Below the pieces are notes generated by a model. The model was not told where the DNA came from. It made no database searches and saw only the letters and a program-made list of their open reading frames with translations. From Paenibacillus kribbensis (GTDB lineage: Bacteria; Bacillota; Bacilli; Paenibacillales; Paenibacillaceae), in contig NZ_CP020028.1 of assembly GCF_002240415.1 (NCBI RefSeq), positions 3,931,501 to 3,995,500 on the forward strand: a stretch of 64,000 nucleotides of DNA. The letters run 5' to 3'. This document shows positions 25,349 through 33,304 of this stretch, piece after piece. The translations under genes were made by a program, and so were the position numbers. Position 1 is the stretch's first letter. Every line of letters begins with the position of its first letter.

Positions 25349-25480
25349 GCGCCTCTCTCATCTGTCAGGGCAGCACGCTTGTATACAAAGCGCACGTCCT
25401 GCAAGAATTAGCACCGTGCGATTAGAATCGCCGGTTGCCGGGTATCATCGGGCTAGTCCCTCCACCTGCTCTTGATAAGA
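25349..25480 (-). promoter_or_regulatory. SAM-I (S-box) riboswitch of the met operon
   Basis: On the minus strand the S-box landmarks appear in order: CTTATCAAGAGCAGGTGGAG, GGACTAGCCCGATGA, CCGGCAACC, GGTGCTAATTC and ACAGATGAGAGAGGCGC. This aptamer binds S-adenosylmethionine and, with the terminator at 25308-25332, switches off metA-metI-metC when SAM is plentiful. Confidence 0.96.
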
Positions 25481-25521
25481 TTTCGCTGTATTCTTTTAGG
25501 TTTACAATGTTCTTTTTAAAC

Positions 25522-25550
25522 ACTTTAATGCATCGGCTGGGCTTCGTCAA
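25522..25550 (-). promoter_or_regulatory. Sigma-A promoter of the met operon
   Basis: Minus strand TTGACG, 17-base spacer, TAAAGT, ending about 40 bases before the S-box aptamer. Confidence 0.65.
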
Positions 25551-25672
25551 GATGGGACTTGTAAATTCGTGTCCTCCATTCACATTTTGTCTACCTTTTC
25601 CATAGGTTAAACCATCCCCCTCTTATCGCTGAAGCTCTCGTCACTACTGTTGATTCAGCCATGATTTTGCGC

Positions 25673-25701
25673 TTGAAAGGCCGTAGGCCGAGCGTTATAC
25701 T
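25673..25701 (+). promoter_or_regulatory. Sigma-A promoter of corA
   Basis: TTGAAA, 17-base spacer, TATACT on the plus strand. Transcription would start near 25708, giving a leader of about 320 bases before corA. Confidence 0.7.
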
Positions 25702-25805
25702 ATACAAGTGCTAATAGGCAAAATAATGGTGCAACAGTGCAGATTTTGAGTGCTTTCTGCGTTATTGTGGCAACCTAAAAAGAATATTTGTGAGGTGAAT
25801 CCGGA

Positions 25806-25925
25806 ATGGAAGGCGACCCGAGTCCGAATAGGCGGCGATCCCTGAACAACAGCATAGGAATGACTTTAGCTTGCCGAAAGACGGGACGCCAGGCTCTGCA
25901 TGCTCCAAAAGCCTTCGGCTTTTAA
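25806..25925 (+). CDS. MgtL-like leader peptide upstream of corA (candidate)
   Basis: A 39-codon ORF with a proper ribosome binding site (GAGGTGA, seven bases before ATG). It begins MEGDPSPNRRRSLNN. The E. coli MgtL leader peptide, which senses Mg2+ through ribosome destabilisation on its EPDP run, is [17 protein letters not shown] as I recall it; the pattern M-E-x-D-P-x-P followed by R-R-R is shared. The ORF lies inside the corA leader, ends TTT TAA within an AAAAGCC/GGCTTTT hairpin, and its codons 16-20 can pair with the anti-ribosome-binding-site strand. Sequence likeness is direct; function is inferred. Confidence 0.6.
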   Translation: MEGDPSPNRRRSLNNSIGMTLACRKTGRQALHAPKAFGF

Positions 25926-26022
25926 TGGGAATGCTCGCTTATCCGAACCGGCTAACCGGCTAACTGAGTCCATTCCTTATGCTTAAGGTACACGTATTTC
26001 CGTTGCGACGGAGCATAAGGAG
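25851..26022 (+). promoter_or_regulatory. Candidate RNA switch in the corA leader (alternative pairing around the SD)
   Basis: Three segments compete. Segment A, AGCATAGGAATGAC (25851-25864, inside the leader ORF), can pair with segment B, GTCCATTCCTTATGCT (25968-25983), with two bulges. Segment B can instead pair through CCTTATGCT (25975-25983) with AGCATAAGG (26012-26020), which contains most of the corA SD AAGGAG (26017-26022); a CCGT/ACGG hairpin (26000-26011) stacks inside. A:B frees the SD, B:C hides it. By eye this matches neither the M-box nor the ydaO consensus. Confidence 0.5.
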
Positions 26023-26030
26023 TGACATAT

Positions 26031-26966
26031 ATGAAAATCCGTTTGGTAAACAACGGGGTTTTTACCCCTGTCGAAGAAATTGAAATGGCGCTTACTGCAC
26101 CGGCAGAAGGCTTTTACTGGATTGATGCCGATGTTGAAGACCTGGCAGTGCTCCAGCCTTTATTCTCCATGCATGATCTTGCGGTAGAGGACTGTTTGAG
26201 CGAAGAAGAGCAGCGTCCGAAGATTGAAATTTACGAAAGCCATTATTTTATCGTTGTAAACAGTATTCGTTTTGATGATGAAGAAATATTTTTGCGTGCT
26301 TTGAACATTTTTCTCGGTCGTCATTTTATCATTACGGTGACCAAGCAAAAAATCAACGAGCTTCGCACTCTTAAGCCTTTGCTGTGGGAGCAGGAAGTAA
26401 GTCAGCCGGACCGTTTTATGTATCTGCTGATCGACTTGATCGTCGATAATTATTTTCTGGTTGGTGACCGGATTGAGGTCCGCATTGAAAAGCTGGAAGA
26501 AGATATTCTAATGCATACGAAAAAGTCGCATTTGAATGAGATCATCGGCTTGCGCAGTGAGATTTTGTGGCTGAAAAAGGTGCTGGGACCGCAAAAAGAG
26601 GTCATTAATACCTTGAATAAACGGGATTTACGCCTCATCGACGATCAATTGCAAAAGTATTTTAGCGACATTTATGAAAATGCTGTGAAAATTTCGGAGA
26701 CTTTCGAAACTTACCGCGACTTGATGGGTAACCTTCGAGAAGCTTATCAATCCAGTATTGCCAACCGTGCCAATGATATTATGCGCGTGTTTACAGCAAT
26801 TACGACCATATTCATGCCATTGACGGTGATTACCGGAATATATGGAATGAACTTCGACAATATGCCTGAGCTTCATACACATTATGGCTATTTCGTTGTT
26901 ATTGGTGTTATGGTGGCGCTGGGCGTGAGTATGTTCTTTATTTTCCGCAAGAAGGACTGGGTTTGA
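26031..26966 (+). CDS. corA: CorA-family magnesium transporter
   Basis: 311 residues from ATG 26031, with AAGGAG eight bases upstream (GTG 26022 would overlap that site). Long N-terminal cytoplasmic funnel domain, then two C-terminal helices: the first ends in the signature YGMN (PLTVITGIYGMNFDNMPEL), the second is GYFVVIGVMVALGVSMFFIF, followed by the basic tail RKKDW. Forms a pentameric Mg2+ (Co2+, Ni2+) uptake channel. Expression is probably set by the long leader with its MgtL-like ORF. Confidence 0.95.
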   Translation: MKIRLVNNGVFTPVEEIEMALTAPAEGFYWIDADVEDLAVLQPLFSMHDLAVEDCLSEEEQRPKIEIYESHYFIVVNSIRFDDEEIFLRALNIFLGRHFIITVTKQKINELRTLKPLLWEQEVSQPDRFMYLLIDLIVDNYFLVGDRIEVRIEKLEEDILMHTKKSHLNEIIGLRSEILWLKKVLGPQKEVINTLNKRDLRLIDDQLQKYFSDIYENAVKISETFETYRDLMGNLREAYQSSIANRANDIMRVFTAITTIFMPLTVITGIYGMNFDNMPELHTHYGYFVVIGVMVALGVSMFFIFRKKDWV

Positions 26967-26984
26967 AAGGGAAAAAGAGTAGCC

Positions 26985-27026
26985 AAGGCAGCAGCCGTAT
27001 CCGGTCAGGATATAGCTGCTGCTTTG
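26985..27026 (+). terminator. Terminator after corA
   Basis: Eight-base stem GCAGCAGC / GCTGCTGC with a long loop, followed by TTTGTTGT on the plus strand. Confidence 0.7.
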
Positions 27027-27132
27027 TTGTATTGTTGTGTATTTCCCCCGCACAATCACTACTTCTATTCACAAAAGCACTGACCTATTTTGCCTTTCGG
27101 CGAATGATCGGTGCTTCCGATTTTGTATTAGG

Positions 27133-28140
27133 TTATCCCACATGTCGATCTGCTGTCCCCTGATGTCGGAAACGGATACGGATTAGACGCAAACGCTCAT
27201 AAACTTGATCCAGCCCTGTTTCTGCCGCCTTTTCCTCGCCGTACACTTGCAGCATGACGGGCTTGAGCAGCGTATCCCCTAACTCTTCATAGGCAGACCA
27301 GATGGCTGCCTGCTCTTCCTCGGATACGTTCACCAGTTCCTTACGGATTAGCTTCTCCATATCAAATCCATCCCTGTCCAGATGCTCCACAGCTTCAATC
27401 ATCTCTCTACGATGCAAGCCTGCCTTCATTCCGATGTGTTCCAGTGAAAGACCGTCTGAAATACCTTCAATAATCGTTTTTGTCAGGCTGAATTTGTTCA
27501 GCTCCTGTCTGTACTGGTTCTGTTTTTGTTTGTACATCCATGACAAAAAAACTTCTTCTTCCAGCGTCTCGGTTACCCAATTCAACGGAAATGATGTGGT
27601 CCGGTCATTTTGTGTCGTAATAGCCAGCAGCTCCTTCCCATATTGAGACATCTTGCCCTGGCCCACACCGGGCAGCTCCAGCAATTCCTCTTCCGTATGG
27701 GGAAGATAAACGCTAATGAGTCGGAGCAACCGATTCGTAGCAATAAAATAAGGGGCTTTGCGCTCGGCGGCTGCCTTTTGCCGTCTCCACATTGTCAATT
27801 GCTCATATACATCGTCACGCGGAAATAAATCGCAATAACAGTACAGCTTTTGCAGCGATTGCCCCCGTCCTGCTGCTCCTTCCTGCTCATGAAAAACCCC
27901 ATGGATCAAGGGTCTGTAGCCCTCAGCCATCTTGAGCGCCAGCTCATGGCGGTACACATGCAGCAATTCCTGCCACAAGCTGCCCTCATACCAAAGATCA
28001 TCCGTGCTTTCATCCAAGCCATGGTGCGTACTCCAGCCAGCACTCCATATCCCTTCATGTTGCCCAATCCATACCTGGGCAAAGCTCTCATCGCCATGTT
28101 CATTCCGTTTGGACAAGCGATTTAAAAATACAATCTCCAT
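27133..28140 (-). CDS. HRDC and helix-turn-helix domain protein
   Basis: About 335 residues from ATG 28140, chosen for the GGGAGG eight bases upstream (18 in-frame upstream codons have no site). Residues ~120-190 form an HRDC fold (AAAERKAPYFIATNRLLRLI, LLELPGVGQGKMSQYGKELLAI), the nucleic-acid-binding module of RecQ and RNase D. The C-terminal part (TKTIIEGISDGLSLEHIGMK) looks like the HTH_40 module found in RecQ-like proteins. No helicase or nuclease motif is visible, so this is probably a stand-alone accessory domain protein. Role unknown. Confidence 0.75.
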   Translation of the reverse strand: MEIVFLNRLSKRNEHGDESFAQVWIGQHEGIWSAGWSTHHGLDESTDDLWYEGSLWQELLHVYRHELALKMAEGYRPLIHGVFHEQEGAAGRGQSLQKLYCYCDLFPRDDVYEQLTMWRRQKAAAERKAPYFIATNRLLRLISVYLPHTEEELLELPGVGQGKMSQYGKELLAITTQNDRTTSFPLNWVTETLEEEVFLSWMYKQKQNQYRQELNKFSLTKTIIEGISDGLSLEHIGMKAGLHRREMIEAVEHLDRDGFDMEKLIRKELVNVSEEEQAAIWSAYEELGDTLLKPVMLQVYGEEKAAETGLDQVYERLRLIRIRFRHQGTADRHVG

Positions 28141-28191
28141 GATTTTCCTCCCTGTGTATCGTTGATTACAGTCCCGCACAACGCAAAAACA

Positions 28192-28234
28192 CAAAAAAAA
28201 GCACCTATCCCGCGTATTCGCAAGAAAGGTGCTT
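28192..28234 (-). terminator. Terminator after the ROK kinase gene
   Basis: Eight-base stem AAGCACCT / AGGTGCTT with a large loop, followed by a run of eight T on the minus strand. Confidence 0.8.
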
Positions 28235-28305
28235 CCCTTTTTGAGCCGTACTATACTGTTGTTTATATGATAACCGTACCTTGGAGCGTCGTCAACCAGA
28301 AATTC

Positions 28306-29184
28306 TCAACGACTTAGCTTTTCCTTTGCCAAGGCAAGAGCACCACACAATCCGGCATTGTCACCCAATCCCGGACTTACGATATATTGATCAATGTCTG
28401 TTGTCAGACTCGGATGCTGTACATAGCCGTTCAAAAGCTCTTGAAGCTTGCTGCGAACAAGCGGGAACAACTGCTCCTGCTTCATTACGCCTCCGCCCAT
28501 AATAATCTTTTGCGGTGACAGGATTAATACATAGCTCATCAAAGCCTGTGCGAGATAATACGCTTCCATTTCCCATGCCGGGTGATCAACAGAAAGTTCA
28601 TGTCCCTTAACCTTCCATCTTTTTTCGAGCGAAGGACCTGCTGCCAGTCCTTCCAGACAATCTCCGTGATAAGGGCATGTACCCTCATAAGTATCCTCTG
28701 GATGACGACGCACCAGAATATGCCCCATCTCTGGATGTGATAATCCATGAATCAGTTTACCCCCAACCAAAGCACCTGCCCCGATCCCTGTACCTATCGT
28801 AATGTACAGACAGCTGTCCAATCCCTTGGCCGCGCCCCAGATGGATTCACCCAATGCTGCTCCGTTCACATCGGTGTCAAATCCCATCGGTACATCAAAA
28901 TGCTCCTTCAGCTTGCCAATCAGATTGTAATTCCCCCAATGCGGCTTGGGTGTTGTCGTAATATAGCCATATGTATCACTGCCCTCGATAGGATCAATCG
29001 GTCCAAATGACCCTACTCCCAGCGCTTCAATACCCTTCCCTTCAAAGAATGAAATGACATTCTCCATCGTTTCCGCTGGTGTGGCTGTTGGAAAGCTCGC
29101 ACGCTCCAGTACCTCTCCCTGTTCATTGCCGATTCCACATACAAATTTGGTACCGCCTGCTTCAATTGCTCCCAATACTGTCAT
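28306..29184 (-). CDS. ROK-family fructokinase
   Basis: 292 residues. ATP-dependent phosphorylation of fructose, as in Bacillus GmuE/YdhR-type enzymes. Seen: phosphate loop LGAIEAGGTKFVCGIG, VGSFGPIDP, DTDVNGAALGE with the catalytic Asp, ITIGTGIGAGALVGG, the zinc site formed by GHILVRRHPEDTYEG and TCPYHGDCLEG, and the late IIMGGGVM. GAGGGG precedes the ATG. Single gene; no adjacent sugar transporter, so its physiological sugar is not indicated by context. Confidence 0.9.
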   Translation of the reverse strand: MTVLGAIEAGGTKFVCGIGNEQGEVLERASFPTATPAETMENVISFFEGKGIEALGVGSFGPIDPIEGSDTYGYITTTPKPHWGNYNLIGKLKEHFDVPMGFDTDVNGAALGESIWGAAKGLDSCLYITIGTGIGAGALVGGKLIHGLSHPEMGHILVRRHPEDTYEGTCPYHGDCLEGLAAGPSLEKRWKVKGHELSVDHPAWEMEAYYLAQALMSYVLILSPQKIIMGGGVMKQEQLFPLVRSKLQELLNGYVQHPSLTTDIDQYIVSPGLGDNAGLCGALALAKEKLSR

Positions 29185-29412
29185 AGCTTCTGCTGTCCCC
29201 TCTCAATCGTTGTCCGTTTCACTATCCACTATATTCACCTGAAACGTGCTCAAGGTCAATCCCCTGATCACAATTGTATATAATCCTTCACATGACTGTT
29301 TCTTTGTTGATGCCTATGGCACAAAGAAGGACACTAACGATCCAAACGTCAGCATCCTCACAGGCACTTTGCCTGAATACACCATGTGAAGCATAGCTGC
29401 CTCATTATTGAT

Positions 29413-30330
29413 CTATGATCCGGTGGCAACCCCCATCAACGTACATAAGCTTTTCATTTCAAGCTGCTCAAACTTGTCGACAATTTGCACATGATCCAGT
29501 GTCAGCAGACAGCTGTCCAAAGCACACGCTACAGGCACATCACAATGAATTTTAGCAAGCTTGCGTGAAAGATGCAGCATATCCAGATCGCTCTCAATCT
29601 TTTTGCGCACCGATGGCGTCAACTGATCCAGATTCTCCAGAATACCTTCAATGGAGTCATATTCCTGCACCAGCTTGAGCGCTGTTTTCTCACCAATACC
29701 GCGTACCCCCGGGTAATTGTCGCTCGCATCCCCCATTAAGCCTTTGATGTCTACTACTTGGCGCGGCTTAAGCCCTTTTTCAGCCAACAATGTCTCCGGG
29801 GTATACACCATATAGTTGCCGTGGCCTTTTTTCATAATGATGACCCGTGTCCGCTCATCCACCAATTGAAGTAAATCATGATCCCCTGAGAGAATCATCA
29901 CATCCATGTCCTCATTTTGCGTATAATGGCGTGCGAGCGTGCCGATGCAATCATCCGCCTCAAAGCCTTCAGCTCCAATGTTGGGAATGCCAAGGCTGTC
30001 CGTCACTTCACGAATCAATGTAAACTGGGGAACCAAATCATCCGGTGCGTCAGCTCGATTTCCCTTATACGCAGCAAAATGCTCCCCGCGAAAAGTCGTT
30101 CCGCCCATGTCCCAGCAGCAAATAACGTGAGTGGGATTAAACGTTTGGACAGCATCCCAAAAATATCGAATAAAACCATATATAGCGTTTGTTGGCACTC
30201 CAGCTTTTGTGCGACGAATATATCCGTTTGCGGCAGTTGCATAATAAGCGCGGAATAGCAGAGCCATGCCGTCAACCAGCATTATGGATTGTTCATTACG
30301 TTGTGTCACAGATTGTATTGCTCCATTCAT
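29413..30330 (-). CDS. 5'-3' exonuclease (PolA N-terminal domain homologue)
   Basis: 305 residues, equivalent to the stand-alone YpcP/ExoR type of Bacillus. Metal-binding acidic residues appear in MLVDGMALLFRAYY, CCWDMGGTTFR, EGFEADDCIGTLARHY, ILSGDHDLLQLV and GLMGDASDNYPG, with the helix-hairpin-helix GVRGIGEKTALKLV. Expected to remove RNA primers or flaps during replication and repair. The ATG at 30330 has no clear binding site; GTG a few codons later behind TGGAG is an alternative start. Confidence 0.88.
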   Translation of the reverse strand: MNGAIQSVTQRNEQSIMLVDGMALLFRAYYATAANGYIRRTKAGVPTNAIYGFIRYFWDAVQTFNPTHVICCWDMGGTTFRGEHFAAYKGNRADAPDDLVPQFTLIREVTDSLGIPNIGAEGFEADDCIGTLARHYTQNEDMDVMILSGDHDLLQLVDERTRVIIMKKGHGNYMVYTPETLLAEKGLKPRQVVDIKGLMGDASDNYPGVRGIGEKTALKLVQEYDSIEGILENLDQLTPSVRKKIESDLDMLHLSRKLAKIHCDVPVACALDSCLLTLDHVQIVDKFEQLEMKSLCTLMGVATGS

Positions 30331-30381
30331 TCATATTATTTAACCCCAACAGTATACCATATCGCAGAGCGGAATTGGGCG

Positions 30382-30747
30382 TTATTGAGCACCCCATGCC
30401 TCCTCAAATGTTTCCTCTTTGAAGCCTACCGTGACTTTGCTCCCGTCTGTTACGATGGGGCGCTTGATCAATCTCCCATTCGAGGACAGAAGTGAAATTT
30501 GCTCTTCACGGCTCATATCTCCGAGCTTGTCCTTCAACTTTAACTCCTTGTAAACCTCACCGCTCGTATTGAAAAATTTCTTGAGCTCCAGTCCGCTTTT
30601 ACGGATCAAATCTTCCAGTTCCTCCGGTCCGGGCGGTTGCTCAAAAATAGGAATCAGTTCCGGCTCATATCCTTTGTTTTGCAGCCATTTTACTGCATTA
30701 CGGCAGGTGCTGCATTTGGAATACTGGTATATTTTCAACTGGCTCAT
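30382..30747 (-). CDS. ArsC/Spx-family thioredoxin-fold protein (YusI-like)
   Basis: 121 residues. CxxC near the N-terminus in YSKCSTCRNAVKWL, then the family's RKSGLELKKFFNTSGEVY and the late RLIKRPIVTDG with the arginine and proline typical of ArsC-type folds, ending KEETFEEAWG. True Spx has a different C-terminal part, so this fits the YusI branch, commonly annotated arsenate reductase family; redox role not established. It follows the RluA gene by four bases and is probably co-transcribed with it. Confidence 0.85.
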   Translation of the reverse strand: MSQLKIYQYSKCSTCRNAVKWLQNKGYEPELIPIFEQPPGPEELEDLIRKSGLELKKFFNTSGEVYKELKLKDKLGDMSREEQISLLSSNGRLIKRPIVTDGSKVTVGFKEETFEEAWGAQ

Positions 30748-30751
30748 TAGG

Positions 30752-31711
30752 TTAATCCTCCATTTTGTTTCTTAACAGCTCCTGCATTTCGGCCATATCA
30801 TCCGGTAGAGGAGCACAGAACGTCAGTCGCTCCCCTGTCACAGGGTGCACCAAGGACAGTTCCGAGGCATGCAGCGCTTGCCGAGGCATCTGGGCATCAA
30901 GCTGCTCATATTGCTCACGACGCGCTGCGTCATCGGGTATCGCCCGGTACATTTTGTCTCCGATCAACGGGCACCCGATGTACGTCATATGCACACGAAT
31001 CTGGTGTGTACGCCCGGATTCCAGTTTTAGACCCATTCGGCTCCCTTCGTTCCAGGCTTCCTCCAGCTTGTACATCGTCAGAGCAGGATAACCACTCGGA
31101 GTCACCATTCTCATATGCGGATCATCCGGATTGCGATCAATCGGTCCATCCACCTGTCCTTCCGGTTGCCCAGGACACCCGTGCACCAGAGCTGTGTAGC
31201 GCTTATCCACCGTTCCCGCAATCATCTGCTCGGAAATATGCTGGTGCACATACGGATTTTTAGCCACAACGAGCACACCTGTCGTCTCCTGATCGAGACG
31301 ATGAACAGGACGGAACCGGAACAGCTCTCCTTTGGACTGCCAATAATGCACAACTCCGTTAGCCAGAGTGCCTGTGTAATGTCCATGTGTCGGATGAACA
31401 ATGATTCCCGCCGCCTTGTTTACGACCAACAGGTGCTCATCCTCATACAAAATGTCAAAAGGAATCGGTTCAGGTAAAATATCATCGGAACGCTCGCGCT
31501 CCATGCGGATTTCCACCCGATCCCCAGCCTTTACCTTTACGCTGATGTACACTCGTGTCCCGTTCAGCATGATCCCTTGCTCTGTTAGCTTGAGTTTGGA
31601 TATCAGCTTCCGTGAAATGTTCATTCTTTTCTGTAAAATCGTCTTCAACAGCATGCCCTCCTCCTCAGGAGGGATCATATATACGATAGGTTCATAGTAC
31701 AAGTCCATCAC
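30752..31711 (-). CDS. RluA-family RNA pseudouridine synthase
   Basis: 319 residues. An S4-like N-terminal region (MNISRKLISKLKLTEQGIMLNG...VKAGDRVEI) precedes the catalytic domain with the hallmark VHRLDQETTGVLVVAKN (catalytic Asp), LLVVNKAAGIIVHPT, and ESGRTHQIRVHMTYIGCPLIGD. Acts on rRNA or tRNA uridines; exact target cannot be told. Start is GTG 31711 or the adjacent ATG 31708 behind AGGAGG/GGGAA. Upstream is the cobalamin adenosyltransferase gene 18 bases away, and the YusI-like gene follows by four bases. Confidence 0.9.
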   Translation of the reverse strand: MMDLYYEPIVYMIPPEEEGMLLKTILQKRMNISRKLISKLKLTEQGIMLNGTRVYISVKVKAGDRVEIRMERERSDDILPEPIPFDILYEDEHLLVVNKAAGIIVHPTHGHYTGTLANGVVHYWQSKGELFRFRPVHRLDQETTGVLVVAKNPYVHQHISEQMIAGTVDKRYTALVHGCPGQPEGQVDGPIDRNPDDPHMRMVTPSGYPALTMYKLEEAWNEGSRMGLKLESGRTHQIRVHMTYIGCPLIGDKMYRAIPDDAARREQYEQLDAQMPRQALHASELSLVHPVTGERLTFCAPLPDDMAEMQELLRNKMED

Positions 31712-31729
31712 AAATTCCCGGTTGCCTCC

Positions 31730-32293
31730 TTATTTGCGGAACACTTTTTTGCTCCGCACATATTCGACATCGGGTACGCCCTGACGCACATTCGCTGTGC
31801 GGGCCACGACAAAGAAATAATCGGAAAGACGGTTCAAATACCGACGTACCGCAGGATTAATATCCGTGTGCTTCCCCAGTGTGACAGCACGGCGTTCCGC
31901 ACGGCGACACACGGTACGGCAAACATGTAGCGTAGAAGACAATGTGCTGCCCCCCGGTATAATAAACCGCTCCACCTTCGGATTTTCCTCCTGACATGCA
32001 TCAATCCAGCCTTCCAGCCGCTCTGCCAGCTCGTCTTTCACCTTATATTTGCTTTCATTGATTTTGACAAATGCCAAATCCGAGCCGCAATCAAACAGCT
32101 CCTGCTGTATTTCCTCCAATTGGGTCCGGATATCCGCAAACTTTTCTCCTTCGGCAAAGCTGATGGCTTGTCCTACAAAGCTGTTCAGCTCGTCGATTGT
32201 ACCGTATGCCTCCACACGGTCATCATCCTTGGACACCCGACCGCCGATCACCGAAGTTTGTCCCTCATCACCTGTTCTCGTATAAATCCCCAT
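31730..32293 (-). CDS. PduO-type corrinoid adenosyltransferase
   Basis: 187 residues, full length. Transfers the adenosyl group of ATP to cob(I)alamin. Diagnostic blocks: MGIYTRTGDEGQTSVIGG, DELNSFVGQA, DCGSDLAF, RFIIPGGS and the ATP-binding RTVCRRAERRAVTL, then NRLSDYFFVVAR. AAGGGGA stands ahead of the ATG. Located between a lipoprotein gene and the pseudouridine synthase gene on the same strand; no other B12 genes are near. Confidence 0.93.
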   Translation of the reverse strand: MGIYTRTGDEGQTSVIGGRVSKDDDRVEAYGTIDELNSFVGQAISFAEGEKFADIRTQLEEIQQELFDCGSDLAFVKINESKYKVKDELAERLEGWIDACQEENPKVERFIIPGGSTLSSTLHVCRTVCRRAERRAVTLGKHTDINPAVRRYLNRLSDYFFVVARTANVRQGVPDVEYVRSKKVFRK

Positions 32294-32311
32294 CGTACTC
32301 CATCCCCTTTA

Positions 32312-32881
32312 TCATTCCGTTAATGCTTTCAGCACCTTGATGGCCTCATCCTTATTGCTTGTACGTGGAGGCACGGTAGCAAATAATGTTTTTGAGTTAT
32401 ATTTTAAATCCTTGAACATCTTCATCTGCTCCACGGGAATCCCGTATAAATGAGTTTCCTTGATCACATCTGTTCCTTCTTCTCCCTGCCCCTTCTTCTC
32501 AAATACACCGCCCTCGAACACACCCCGAGCATACGTTTTTTTGTCAAAGGCATCGTCTAACGGAAGATTCGAGCCATTCTGTCCATACAGCTTCATATCC
32601 TCTTCCGGTAAAAGAAACAGATCATGCTCCCCAGCCGCATACTCAACGACCAGTTTCTGCTGGTTGTACAGCGGGCTAACTGAAATTTCGATATTGGGAG
32701 CCTGCCCGCCCAGCTTATCCTTAAGCTTTTGTGTCAGCTCATCACGAACGACTGAAGCATCCCCTTTATCCATAATAAAAATGGAAAAGCTGTCCTTGTC
32801 CCGTTCACCACATCCGGCCAATAGTGCGAGTGCCAGCATTCCGATAATCCATGGTGACAGCCATTTTATTCCTGCTCTCAT
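32312..32881 (-). CDS. Putative lipoprotein of unknown function
   Basis: 189 residues. Signal peptide with lipobox LALLAGC at about residues 18-24, so lipid-anchored outside the membrane. The mature part (DKDSFSIFIMDKGDASVVRDEL, LVVEYAAGEHDLFLLPEEDM, HLYGIPVEQMKMFKDL) has a slight look of a periplasmic-binding-type fold, but I recognise no family. Ends 18 bases before the adenosyltransferase gene, and its start is preceded by GAGGGGG, so the two are likely co-transcribed. Confidence 0.75.
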   Translation of the reverse strand: MRAGIKWLSPWIIGMLALALLAGCGERDKDSFSIFIMDKGDASVVRDELTQKLKDKLGGQAPNIEISVSPLYNQQKLVVEYAAGEHDLFLLPEEDMKLYGQNGSNLPLDDAFDKKTYARGVFEGGVFEKKGQGEEGTDVIKETHLYGIPVEQMKMFKDLKYNSKTLFATVPPRTSNKDEAIKVLKALTE

Positions 32882-32930
32882 CTGTGCGCCCCCTCTTCCA
32901 TGCCACTAATATATCATAAGTGGTGAACGC

Positions 32931-32955
32931 AAAAAAAGAAGGCCCTGCGGCCTTC
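32931..32955 (-). terminator. Terminator after the Spo0E-like gene
   Basis: Seven-base stem GAAGGCC / GGCCTTC with a four-base loop, followed by seven T on the minus strand. Confidence 0.88.
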
Positions 32956-32982
32956 CTCGTACGTTCAACTGACTGCACACGG

Positions 32983-33189
32983 TCACACCTTGCACTCCGT
33001 ACCATACAGCTTCATGTATTCATTGATTTTCAAATCGAGCTTGCAGCTGATCTCGATAACAAGATCAGAGGTGAAGGACTGTTCTTCCTGAAACGTCTGC
33101 ATCATCTCATTGCGCAGAAGCAAAATTTCATCTTCCAGGGAAATGTCGTATCCTATTGAACGCGACGAATGATATCCAACATATGACAT
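32983..33189 (-). CDS. Spo0E-family aspartyl-phosphate phosphatase (small)
   Basis: About 68 residues from ATG 33189 (MSYVGYHSSRS), seven bases after AGGAGG; the longer frame starting upstream has no binding site. The body fits the Spo0E-like motif: ISLEDEILLLRNEMMQ...FTSDLVIEISCKLDLKINEYMKL, two helices with the LR..M and S..LD..I..Y pattern. Family members dephosphorylate Spo0A~P and delay sporulation. The usual SQxLD is SCKLD here. Assignment by motif only. Confidence 0.72.
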   Translation of the reverse strand: MSYVGYHSSRSIGYDISLEDEILLLRNEMMQTFQEEQSFTSDLVIEISCKLDLKINEYMKLYGTECKV

Positions 33190-33304
33190 GAGCATTCCTC
33201 CTGCAATTTGAAAAATTGAACTTCCTGCTTTCGATTTCAAATTATAGCATATAAATTTAGAAATAAAAGACTATTTTCTATTTTTTAACCATAAAAAAAT
33301 AATT

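Noticed and set aside
25700..26030. corA leader as an M-box (Mg2+) or ydaO (c-di-AMP) riboswitch
   Set aside because: The conserved GGUGAGGCUCC, GCUGC..CCC and AUGGGU.AACAG blocks of the M-box are missing, and the ydaO blocks appear only as scattered partial matches (CCGAGTCCG, CGGCTAAC). A covariance-model search would settle it.
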